The position numbers and the translations under genes are program-made. A stretch of 5,245 bases of DNA from an uncultured Moraxella sp. GTDB lineage: Bacteria > Pseudomonadota > Gammaproteobacteria > Pseudomonadales > Moraxellaceae. The stretch spans positions 1 through 5,245 of the forward strand of contig CAKMOY010000092.1 in the NCBI GenBank assembly GCA_927911235.1, read 5' to 3'. The notes beneath the pieces were generated by a model. That model had not been told where the DNA came from and made no database searches. It was given only the letters and a program-made list of their open reading frames with translations. Below are positions 1 through 5,245 of the stretch, piece after piece; positions within the stretch are counted from its first letter, which is position 1, and each line of letters begins with the position of its first letter.

Positions 1-38
1 AAAAAATTTGCCCATCATTTAGAAATTTATGGCAATGT

Positions 39-485
39 TTAATGCGATTTTTTGGCATTTGCCGACCCCAAATAAATCGCAAACATAGTTAAACACGCCC
101 CAAGCCATTGCACGCTCACGATATTTTTTATTTAAATAAAAATAATCAATCAACAAGGCAACAACAGGTTCGCTTAATAATAACAAACCTGTCAAAGCCA
201 GCGACAAACGTGGAATACTATACGCAATCAGCCCCCACGCCAAACATTGTCCAATCGCTCCATAAGCGATAATCAAGCCAACTTCTATTAAGTTTTTTGG
301 TAAAATTTTACCAAAATCAAATATGAACATCGGCAACAATAACGCCAACACACCGCCAACGCTAACTAAACCCATAAGCGGAAAAATGGCAATATCCTTA
401 TTTGTGATATGGTTTTCGGCTTGGTGGGCTTTACGAATGTAAGTCATTGACCCTGCTAACATTGCACCAGATAATATCAGGTTCA
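39..485 (-). pseudogene. EamA/DMT-family transporter, C-terminal half, frameshifted remnant
   Basis: This is a fragment of a drug/metabolite (DMT) superfamily inner-membrane transporter. What remains matches the second EamA repeat: hydrophobic stretches read LSGAMLAGSMTYIRKA, then a long segment around MGLVSVGGVLALLLP, then GAIGQCLAWGLIAYSIPRL, then LALTGLLLLSEPVVALLIDY. The SEP-containing helix near the end of an EamA domain is typical of the family. The first EamA repeat, normally about 140 residues, is absent; homology seems to begin near 485. The open frame continues to a stop at 19-21, but its last 26 codons are not membrane-like. The neighbouring frame gives CLTMFAIYLGSANAKKSH and a stop at 39-41, which is the expected last helix and tail, so a frame change lies near the GGGG at 98-101. 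The only possible upstream start in frame is TTG at 508-510, without a clear ribosome site. I infer a non-functional remnant. The substrate cannot be named. Confidence 0.72.
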
Positions 486-496
486 AATGTTTGGTT

Positions 497-592
497 TTCA
501 ATTTCGGCAACCATTTGTTGATAAACTTTATCAGATTGTTTGATTTAAGTTTCTGACATTTTTTCTTCTAAAACACTAAATTTTTTAGCCAT
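497..592 (-). pseudogene. N-terminal remnant of a probable XRE-type antitoxin, with nonsense codon
   Basis: A short coding start is visible. AGGA at 601-604 sits 8 bases before an ATG at 590-592, and the reading is MAKKFSVLEEKMSET, then TAA (545-547), then IKQSDKVYQQMVAEI in the same frame. The layout (a short lysine-rich start, KMS, about six residues, SD..YQQM.AE.) resembles the leader that precedes the helix-turn-helix in small XRE-family antitoxins of HigA type. A CAA to TAA change would explain the stop. The helix-turn-helix domain itself is missing: after MVAEI the sequence passes into the transporter fragment, whose frame differs. No toxin gene is present; in HigBA-type pairs the toxin would lie just upstream, where rnt now ends 61 bases away. 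Family assignment is from pattern memory over about 30 residues, so it is tentative. Intact translation would give only a 15-residue peptide. Confidence 0.42.
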
Positions 593-605
593 TAGATTAA
601 TCCTA

Positions 606-634
606 AAAATACTCAATTTTTACTCACTTGTCAA
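606..634 (-). promoter_or_regulatory. Possible promoter with two direct repeats upstream of the antitoxin remnant
   Basis: On the minus strand an exact TTGACA (634-629) is followed after 17 bases by TATTTT (611-606). The spacer carries TGAGTA at 626-621, and a second TGAGTA at 615-610 overlaps the -10; they lie 11 bases apart, about one helical turn. This could be an autoregulatory operator of the lost antitoxin. Against it, a start near 599 would leave the AGGA at 601-604 outside the transcript, so either the start differs or the match is chance in AT-rich DNA. Confidence 0.3.
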
Positions 635-653
635 ATTTTCATCATCATCATTT

Positions 654-1313
654 TTATTGATAAAATTCGGCACAAGCATGGGATAATTGTTCAAAATATG
701 ACAAAACAAATTCTGCCGTTTTTTGTGTATCATACAGAGCGGAATGGGCTTCACTACCGCTAAACTCAATGCCCGCAAACTGACACGCACGAGCCAACAC
801 TGTCTGCCCAAACGCCAACGCTGACAAGGTAACCGTATCAAGCACCGAAAACTGATGAAATTGACTTTGATTTTTGGTATGCGTCCGTTCAATAATCGCA
901 TTCAAAAAATTTAAATCAAAATGGGCGTTATGCCCAACCAAAATACACTTGGTGCATTGAGTCTGTTGTCGCACGCTTTTTAAATGTTTAAAAATGCGTT
1001 TCATGGCGGTTTTTTCATCTTCGGCAATCGCTTTTCGCATGGGATTATCAGGGTTAATGCCTGTAAATTCCAACGCTCGCTGTTCCAAATTTGCCCCTTC
1101 AAACGGCTCAATATGGGCGTTTACCGCTTCACCTGCGTAAAATTTGCCGTCATCGCCCATTAAAATGGGAATACAGGCGATTTCAAGTAAAGCGTCCGTT
1201 TTGGCGTTAAAACCTGCGGTTTCTACGTCCACCACCACAGGCAGATAATGGCGAAATCGCCCAGAGATTTTGGTGGAAATATTAGGTGTTGTTAAAGACA
1301 TTTCATCTGTCAT
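654..1313 (-). CDS. rnt: Ribonuclease T (DEDDh 3'-5' exoribonuclease)
   Basis: This is RNase T, a cytoplasmic homodimeric exonuclease that trims the 3' ends of tRNA, 5S and 23S rRNA and other stable RNAs. The 219-residue product is the usual family length (E. coli about 215). The start of the catalytic fold reads PVVVDVETAGFNAKTDALLE, nearly identical to E. coli. All DEDDh residues are visible: D29 and E31 in DVETAGF, D133 in HNAHFD, D159 in VLDT, and H190 and D195 in AHSALYDT. The blocks ARACQFAG and HIEPFEGANL are also conserved. The ATG at 1311-1313 is chosen because it reaches the family N-terminus; the only upstream Shine-Dalgarno-like bases are a weak GAG. A second ATG four codons in cannot be excluded. 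It begins 30 bases after the end of the exported-protein gene, so co-transcription from pyrC is likely. No hairpin terminator is visible after its stop. Confidence 0.95.
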   Translation of the reverse strand: MTDEMSLTTPNISTKISGRFRHYLPVVVDVETAGFNAKTDALLEIACIPILMGDDGKFYAGEAVNAHIEPFEGANLEQRALEFTGINPDNPMRKAIAEDEKTAMKRIFKHLKSVRQQTQCTKCILVGHNAHFDLNFLNAIIERTHTKNQSQFHQFSVLDTVTLSALAFGQTVLARACQFAGIEFSGSEAHSALYDTQKTAEFVLSYFEQLSHACAEFYQ

Positions 1314-1343
1314 TTGATATAACTCATTTATAGTTTTATGGGA

Positions 1344-2428
1344 TTATTTATTTAACGGACAAATTGATAAAAAATTTAAACAATTATCTGCGACCGCCTT
1401 ATCATTATTATATTTATTCACTAATGGGTATAAGGCTTTTTTTAACTGTTCACGAGCAATTTGCCAAGTTTGTTTTGGCGTATCGTCTTCATCAAGTTTA
1501 TTCACAGGATAGTTTTTATCACGCTCACTTTGGCTCATTTGTAAAAATGCCAAATAGGTTTTTGCATTTTTAACAAATGGACTATTAGGCATTTTGGCAA
1601 CTTTTTGTAAGCTGATTAAATCCTTTTTATCATACATTGTTGTGATATCATCATCTGTCCATTGCGTATTGTCCGAACCAAAAAATAGCTGATATTGATA
1701 AAAGATACCCAACTGATTTGCCGATGATTTTAATGCACTGTTTGGGTATTTTTTGTTAAAATTTTCCCAAAAAACAATCGTTTCAATGATGTCATCATAG
1801 TGCCAAGTGATACCTGCATCGTTAAAAAATGCTTCTTGGGCGTCTTTAGCAATACGCTTAAGATAAGTCGCTTGGTCGTCATGCAGATAAGGGGCAAAAA
1901 TATCAACTGTTGTTTTGAGTTGATACCAAAACGAAAAATAGCCTTCACCTTCGTTATATAAAATAATTTCAGAGTTGCCAAGTAATTGGGCAAGATATTT
2001 GGCTCTTGGGCTTAAATTTTTGTAACCTTTGAGATTGGCTTTGCCATGTTTGTAATAATCATCTGCCAAAACGTATAAATCTTCGCCTTCGTCATTATCG
2101 GTTTCGACATCGACAATAGGCAATGAAGTGAATTTATCGTACATTTCGCTATGCTGATTTACCCAAATTAACAGTTGTTTGTTATCGGCAGATTTTACGC
2201 AGTATTTCAAATCTTGATTGATTTGGTGAATGTTGTCAATGGTAGTTTTGGTGTTGACTGCTTTCATGCGTTTGCTGATACCTTGACAAAAAGCAGGACC
2301 TTTTTCGGTTGTACTAGTTGTCATTGGCATTGCTTTTGACGTTGCAGTTTGGGCGGTTGCCAAATTAGGTAAAATGTGGGTAAAGCCAACAATCCTAGTC
2401 CAACTGCTATAGATTTTAAGTTTAACAT
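1344..2428 (-). CDS. Unrecognised exported protein, signal peptide out of frame by one base
   Basis: I do not recognise the family. The ATG at 2428 follows AAAAGG (2440-2435) with 6 bases between, and opens with MLNLKSIAVGLGLLALPTF, a good Sec signal peptide, but this frame stops after about 35 codons. The long frame, which can be read from a GTG at 2435, gives a poor N-terminus but continues as LPNLATAQTATSKAMPM and on for more than 330 codons. Adding one T to the TTTT run (2371-2374 on the plus strand) joins them into a 361-residue protein with an ALPTF-LPNLATA signal and a likely signal peptidase I cut after A26 (A24-T25-A26). The mature part is hydrophilic and rich in Asp, Lys, Tyr and Asn. 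Only four cysteines were seen (about 48, 77, 350 and 357), which would suit two disulfides in a periplasmic protein. There is no lipobox and no later membrane helix. It lies between pyrC and rnt with gaps of about 30 bases, suggesting co-transcription. If the missing T is real, export is lost. Confidence 0.72.
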
Positions 2429-2434
2429 CATTCA

Positions 2435-2440
2435 CCTTTT
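2435..2440 (-). promoter_or_regulatory. Ribosome binding site deciding the start of the exported-protein gene
   Basis: AAAAGG on the minus strand lies 6 bases before the ATG at 2428-2426. It favours this ATG over the overlapping ATG at 2431-2429, which touches the site, and over the GTG at 2435-2433, which lies inside it. This start choice matters because only the ATG frame encodes the hydrophobic signal sequence. Confidence 0.6.
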
Positions 2441-2458
2441 ATTTATTTTTAATAAAAA

Positions 2459-3532
2459 TTAAACAGCAAACCCAAACGGCAACACTTTCCAATCCAACAT
2501 TTGCCCTGCCATCAGTGGCGTTAAAGTTTTATCACCAAAATATTCATAATTTTCAGGCACTTGCCACGACTCACGCACAAGCGTAACCTTATCACTATTC
2601 ACAGGCAAGCCATAAAATTTTGCCCCATTAATACTAGTAAAGTTTTCCAAATTTTCCAATTTTCCAACACTGTCAAACGCTTGAGCGTACAGTGATAACG
2701 CAAACGGAGCAGAATAACAACCCGCACAACCGCACGCATTTTCTTTGGTGTGCGTGGCATGTGGGGCAGAATCCGTACCGATAAAAAACTTCGGATTGCC
2801 ACTGGTCGCCACGTCTAACAATACTTCTTGATGACTTTGACGTTTGAGAATTGGCAAACAGTAAAAATGCGGTTTTACCCCGCCGACTAGCAAATGATTG
2901 CGATTAAACAACAAATGTTGTGGCGTAATCGTTGCAGCTATGTTTTTGCTTTGAGAAATGACAAAATCCGCCGCATCGCTTGTAGTAATGTGTTCAAACA
3001 CGATTTTTAGTTTAGGAAATTTAACAATTAAATGCGTCAAAACTTCATCAATAAAGCGTTTTTCACGGTCAAAGATATCCACATGATTGTGCGTCACTTC
3101 GCCATGCACCAGCAATGGTAAGCCGATACTTTCCATTTTGGCGAATACATCGGTGCAGTTGTTAATATTGGTAACGCCGTCTGCTGAGTTGGTAGTCGCC
3201 CCTGCTGGGTAGAGTTTTACCGCTTTTACCACGCCAGAATCTACCGCATCTTGAATATCTTGTGGCGTTAAATTTTCGGTCAGATACAGCACCATCAACG
3301 GCTCAAACTGTTGGCTAATGCTATCGGTCGGCACGTTTGCCAAAATCCGCTCACGGTAGGCGATGGCATCTTGGGTAGTTTTAACAGGTGGGACAAGATT
3401 CGGCATACAAATCGCACGGCGAAATTGGCTCGCAACGTGGGGAACGGTGGTTTTTAGTGCGTCATTGTCTCGTAAATGAATATGCCAGTCGTCTGGAGCG
3501 GTGATGGTTAGGGTTTGGATTTGTTCAGTCAT
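2459..3532 (-). CDS. pyrC: Dihydroorotase (class II, PyrC)
   Basis: This zinc amidohydrolase converts N-carbamoyl-L-aspartate to dihydroorotate, the third step of pyrimidine synthesis, in the cytoplasm. The product is 357 residues against 348 in E. coli. Binuclear metal site residues are all visible: H17 and H19 in DDWHIHLRD, the carboxylated lysine K106 in [13 protein letters not shown]143 in LVHGE, H181 in VFEHIT, and D254 in FIGTDSAPH. Substrate contacts R21 (HLRD) and N45 (CMPNL) are present. The block [13 protein letters not shown] follows the catalytic aspartate, as in other PyrC proteins. The ATG at 3532 is chosen because it places HIH about 17 residues in; the frame stays open 51 codons further up, but that stretch is AT-driven and unrelated to the family. 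The Shine-Dalgarno region is weak (only TAAGTAG). It starts the minus-strand group and diverges from argG. No frame damage is seen. Confidence 0.96.
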   Translation of the reverse strand: MTEQIQTLTITAPDDWHIHLRDNDALKTTVPHVASQFRRAICMPNLVPPVKTTQDAIAYRERILANVPTDSISQQFEPLMVLYLTENLTPQDIQDAVDSGVVKAVKLYPAGATTNSADGVTNINNCTDVFAKMESIGLPLLVHGEVTHNHVDIFDREKRFIDEVLTHLIVKFPKLKIVFEHITTSDAADFVISQSKNIAATITPQHLLFNRNHLLVGGVKPHFYCLPILKRQSHQEVLLDVATSGNPKFFIGTDSAPHATHTKENACGCAGCYSAPFALSLYAQAFDSVGKLENLENFTSINGAKFYGLPVNSDKVTLVRESWQVPENYEYFGDKTLTPLMAGQMLDWKVLPFGFAV

Positions 3533-3543
3533 GGTCGTGCTAC

Positions 3544-3559
3544 TTATTGTTTTCAATAA
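3544..3559 (-). promoter_or_regulatory. Short hairpin in the pyrC leader
   Basis: TTATTG and CAATAA form a perfect 6-base-pair stem with a 4-base loop, ending 11 bases before the pyrC ATG. It falls where the ribosome would bind. Enterobacterial pyrC is controlled by a leader hairpin that blocks the ribosome site, but this stem is all A/T except one pair and does not cover a recognisable Shine-Dalgarno. A control role is therefore only a possibility. Confidence 0.25.
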
Positions 3560-3607
3560 AATTTTGCAAAAATAAAGGTGAAATGATACCAATTTTGGCA
3601 AAAAAAC

Positions 3608-3636
3608 AACATAACTAAAACAGATTTTTTTTACAA
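3608..3636 (-). promoter_or_regulatory. Possible pyrC promoter
   Basis: On the minus strand TTGTAA (3636-3631) and TATGTT (3613-3608) are 17 bases apart. Each matches the sigma-70 consensus at 4 of 6 positions, and together they would start a leader of about 70 bases. A competing candidate lies upstream: TTGTTA (3685-3680) with TAAAAT (3660-3655), but its spacer is 19 bases. The region is so AT-rich that chance matches are expected. Confidence 0.3.
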
Positions 3637-3650
3637 AACGTAAAATAAAG

Positions 3651-3665
3651 CGACATTTTATGTCG
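3651..3665. promoter_or_regulatory. 15-base palindrome between pyrC and argG
   Basis: CGACAT-TTT-ATGTCG is a perfect 6-base-pair inverted repeat around three bases and has the highest local G/C in an otherwise A/T-dominated spacer. On the minus strand its centre contains TAAAAT, a 5 of 6 match to a -10 box facing pyrC. It could be a repressor operator or a small hairpin. It does not match the ArgR box consensus (TNTGAATWWWWATTCANW). Confidence 0.35.
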
Positions 3666-3786
3666 TATTGATGGTTTTTTAACAAAAATTTGACAAAATA
3701 AAAATGATAATAAAAAGTTATATTTATGCCAATGATTATTTTTTAAATTTTATGCTTTTTAACTTATATTTTGATAAAAATTAGGT

Positions 3787-3792
3787 TACAAT
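3787..3792 (+). promoter_or_regulatory. argG: Candidate -10 box for argG
   Basis: TACAAT matches the -10 consensus at 5 of 6 positions and would start transcription near 3799, giving a leader of about 42 bases before argG. The -35 region is poor: CTTATA at 3763-3768 with an 18-base spacer is the best match. TTGATA at 3771-3776 is too close. Activator dependence or a weak promoter would fit. Confidence 0.35.
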
Positions 3793-3829
3793 CGTTCTAT
3801 TATTTTAATCATTTTTTTAACAAAAACTC

Positions 3830-3834
3830 GGAGA
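3830..3834 (+). promoter_or_regulatory. argG: argG ribosome binding site
   Basis: GGAGA lies six bases before the ATG at 3841, at good spacing, and fixes the argG start. It is the strongest ribosome site among the three core genes in the window. Confidence 0.8.
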
Positions 3835-3840
3835 AAATTT

Positions 3841-5076
3841 ATGTCAAATAATGCGTCAAACGACATCAAAAAAATCGTCCTTGCCTATTCTGGCGGTTTG
3901 GACACATCGGTGATTTTAAAATGGTTGCAAGAAACCTACAACGCTGAAGTTATCACCTTTACTGCGGATTTGGGGCAAGGCGAAGAAGTTGAACCTGCTC
4001 GTGCCAAAGCCGAAGCAATGGGCGTAAAACACATTCATATTGAAGATTTGCGTGAAGAATTTGCTCGTGATTTTGTGTTCCCTATGTTCCGTGCCAATGC
4101 CATTTATGAAGGTGAATATCTGCTAGGTACGTCAATCGCTCGTCCGTTGATTGCCAAACGTTTAGCCGAAATCGCCAAAGAACACAACGCTGATGCGGTT
4201 TCGCACGGTGCGACAGGCAAAGGCAACGACCAAGTGCGTTTTGAGTTAGGTGTTGATGCATTAGACCCAAATATCAAAACCATTGCCCCTTGGCGTATTT
4301 GGGATTTGACCAGCCGTGAAACCTTGATGAAATATGCCGAAGAGCATAATATTCCGATTGATTTTTCATCAAGCAAGAAAAAATCACCATACTCAATGGA
4401 CGCAAATTTATTGCACATTTCGTATGAAGGTGGCGTGTTAGAAGACCCATTGACCGAAGCCGAAGAATCTATGTGGCGTTGGTCGGTCAGCCCAGAACAA
4501 GCCCCTGACACCCCAGAATACATTGAATTGACCTATAAAGCAGGCGATATTGTGGCGGTGAATGGCAAAACGATGAAACCGCATGAAGTCATGATTAAAT
4601 TAAACGAGCTTGGCGGAAAACACGGTATCGGCCGCCTTGACATCGTGGAAAACCGCTATGTCGGCATGAAATCTCGTGGCTGCTACGAAACCCCAGCAGG
4701 CACAATCATGCTAAAAGCCCACCGAGCCATTGAATCTATCACGCTTGACCGTGAAGCCGCTCACCTAAAAGACGAGCTAATGCCACGCTATGCCGAAATT
4801 ATCTACAACGGCTACTGGTGGAGTCCAGAACGCAAAATGTTGCAAGCGTTGATTGACGAAAGCCAAAAAGATGTTGATGGTTTGGTACGTTTAAAACTGT
4901 ACAAAGGCAACGTAATTGTGGTCGGTCGTGATTCTGAAAAATCGCTATTTGACAGCAAAATCTCAACATTTGAAGATGATGCAGGTTCTTACAACCAAAA
5001 ACACGCTGAAGGCTTTATCCGTTTGAACGGTTTACGTTTGTCAATCGGTGCAAAAAAAGGTCGTAAAATGAACTAA
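3841..5076 (+). CDS. argG: Argininosuccinate synthase
   Basis: The enzyme joins citrulline and aspartate using ATP to form argininosuccinate, the penultimate step of arginine synthesis, in the cytoplasm as a tetramer. The product is 411 residues, matching the short ArgG form of about 400 rather than the 447-residue E. coli form. The N-type ATP pyrophosphatase P-loop is AYSGGLDTS (residues 15-23). [17 protein letters not shown] (about 92-108) carries citrulline and aspartate contacts, and [13 protein letters not shown] (123-135) is the second family signature. Later conserved blocks include [37 protein letters not shown] and [10 protein letters not shown]. The start is supported by GGAGA six bases upstream and by the P-loop position. 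It is transcribed away from pyrC, and the next gene downstream is a transposase fragment. The frame is intact throughout. Confidence 0.97.
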   Translation: MSNNASNDIKKIVLAYSGGLDTSVILKWLQETYNAEVITFTADLGQGEEVEPARAKAEAMGVKHIHIEDLREEFARDFVFPMFRANAIYEGEYLLGTSIARPLIAKRLAEIAKEHNADAVSHGATGKGNDQVRFELGVDALDPNIKTIAPWRIWDLTSRETLMKYAEEHNIPIDFSSSKKKSPYSMDANLLHISYEGGVLEDPLTEAEESMWRWSVSPEQAPDTPEYIELTYKAGDIVAVNGKTMKPHEVMIKLNELGGKHGIGRLDIVENRYVGMKSRGCYETPAGTIMLKAHRAIESITLDREAAHLKDELMPRYAEIIYNGYWWSPERKMLQALIDESQKDVDGLVRLKLYKGNVIVVGRDSEKSLFDSKISTFEDDAGSYNQKHAEGFIRLNGLRLSIGAKKGRKMN

Positions 5077-5110
5077 TTTTTGGTCTAATAGACAAAATTC
5101 ATGCTGACAC

Positions 5111-5154
5111 CCCACTCAAAGCCTGATACCATATAGCTTTGAGTAGGATTTTTT
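5111..5154 (+). terminator. Hairpin with T-run after argG, overlapping the transposase ribosome site
   Basis: ACTCAAAGC (5114-5122) pairs perfectly with GCTTTGAGT (5136-5144) across a 13-base loop. Allowing one mismatch, the stem extends through CCC at 5111-5113 and AGG at 5145-5147. TTTTTT follows at 5149-5154. It stands 34 bases past the argG stop and could end argG transcription, although the stem is only moderately G/C rich. The descending arm runs into AGGA (5145-5148), the ribosome site of the next gene, so the structure could also hide that site in read-through messages. Confidence 0.5.
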
Positions 5155-5245
5155 ATGAAAAACAAAAAGTATGTCCTGTTTTGTAGGTCTACAAACACCA
5201 AGAAAAACGGTAAAAAAGACCATAAACAGCAATATTACTGCAAAG
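5155..5245 (+). CDS. Zinc-ribbon transposase, N-terminus only (runs off the window)
   Basis: The ATG at 5155 has AGGA six bases upstream. The 30 codons present read through FCRSTNTKKNGKKDHKQQYY to a cysteine and lysine at the window edge. The pattern C-x-S-T-x5-N-G-K-x4-K-Q-x-Y-x-C is the N-terminal zinc ribbon seen in several insertion-sequence transposases (IS1 InsA type, IS1595 type, and the zinc-binding variant assigned to IS256). Those proteins usually start this motif CPxC, but here the first cysteine is replaced: the reading is YVLFC. Shifting by one base gives CPVC at 5172-5183, suggesting two compensating one-base changes. The catalytic domain lies outside the window, so the family and activity are undecided. 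Confidence 0.65.
   Translation, partial: MKNKKYVLFCRSTNTKKNGKKDHKQQYYCK

Larger units (their letters stand above)
3533..3840. other. Divergent AT-rich intergenic region between pyrC and argG
   Basis: These 308 bases hold no convincing gene. Frames running in from pyrC are open only because stop codons happen to be missing. The region contains the candidate pyrC promoter, the palindrome at 3651-3665, the pyrC leader hairpin and the argG start signals. An exact TTGACA lies on the plus strand at 3690-3695 but has no -10 at proper spacing. I saw no clear ArgR box, riboswitch or leader peptide. Confidence 0.7.
5077..5245 (+). mobile_element. Left part of an insertion sequence downstream of argG, boundary unresolved
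   Basis: The transposase start at 5155 implies that an element begins between the argG stop and the hairpin. No terminal inverted repeat or target duplication can be recognised, because the right end lies outside the window. The left boundary given is the outermost possible position, not a measured one. Insertion here leaves argG intact and places the element in the path of argG transcription. Confidence 0.45.

Noticed and set aside
640..651. CAT/ATC trinucleotide repeat after the rnt stop
   Set aside because: Only about four units lie outside any gene, too short to support a phase-variation claim.
620..901. Minus-strand open frame inside and past the end of rnt
   Set aside because: It lies in another frame of a confident rnt gene, with no family-like composition or ribosome site.
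1364..1573. Plus-strand open frame opposite the exported-protein gene
   Set aside because: It is short, lacks a ribosome site, and lies antisense to a longer coherent frame.
2643..2667. Three copies of TTTTCCAA inside pyrC
   Set aside because: They encode the LENLENF stretch. The length of this segment equals that of E. coli PyrC, so no expansion has occurred and the repeat looks incidental.
3533..3685. A 51-codon N-terminal extension of pyrC in the same frame
   Set aside because: PyrC proteins start about 16 residues before the HIH motif, which the ATG at 3532 provides. The extension is low-complexity translation of AT-rich spacer and would cover the promoter region.
3690..3695. Exact TTGACA on the plus strand as an argG -35 box
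   Set aside because: The nearest -10-like hexamers are 10 or 23 bases away, outside the workable spacing.
4104..4523. Minus-strand open frame of 139 codons opposite argG
   Set aside because: It is antisense to an intact argG. It follows from the codon use of argG and has no recognisable motif.
5075..5099. Inverted repeat AATTTT..GTCTA/TAGAC..AAAATT right at the argG stop
   Set aside because: The inner stem is only three to four pairs with mismatched flanks and no T-run afterwards, so it is weaker than the hairpin at 5114-5144.

Overview
The window looks like chromosomal DNA from an AT-rich gammaproteobacterium of the Moraxellaceae type (Moraxella-like). This is inferred from base composition, the 411-residue short form of ArgG, and a pyrC/rnt/argG cluster that, from memory, is also a neighbourhood in Pseudomonadales. 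No species call can be proven from the sequence alone.

Layout. The left two thirds reads on the minus strand. From its promoter side it runs pyrC (dihydroorotase, start 3532), then a gene for an unrecognised exported protein (about 2428 to 1344), then rnt (ribonuclease T, 1313 to 654). The gaps are only about 30 bases, so these three may be one transcript. Downstream of rnt are two broken gene pieces joined together. One is the first 30 or so codons of what looks like an XRE-type antitoxin, with an in-frame stop. The other is the C-terminal half of an EamA/DMT-family membrane transporter, whose last helix is out of frame. A 308-base AT-rich region (3533-3840) separates pyrC from the divergent plus-strand gene argG (argininosuccinate synthase, 3841-5076). 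Just past argG is a hairpin, and then the first 30 codons of a zinc-ribbon transposase that runs off the window.

Function. PyrC makes dihydroorotate for pyrimidine synthesis and ArgG makes argininosuccinate for arginine synthesis; both pathways draw on carbamoyl phosphate and aspartate. RNase T trims 3' ends of stable RNAs. All three core genes are intact with their catalytic residues.

Main observation. Every non-core gene in the window carries small lesions while the three core genes carry none. The lesions are a one-T contraction that puts the signal peptide of the exported protein out of frame, a frame change in the transporter fragment, a nonsense codon in the antitoxin fragment, and an apparent pair of compensating one-T indels that removes a zinc-ribbon cysteine from the transposase. 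I see no convincing new multi-gene system. The exported protein between pyrC and rnt is the least explained gene.
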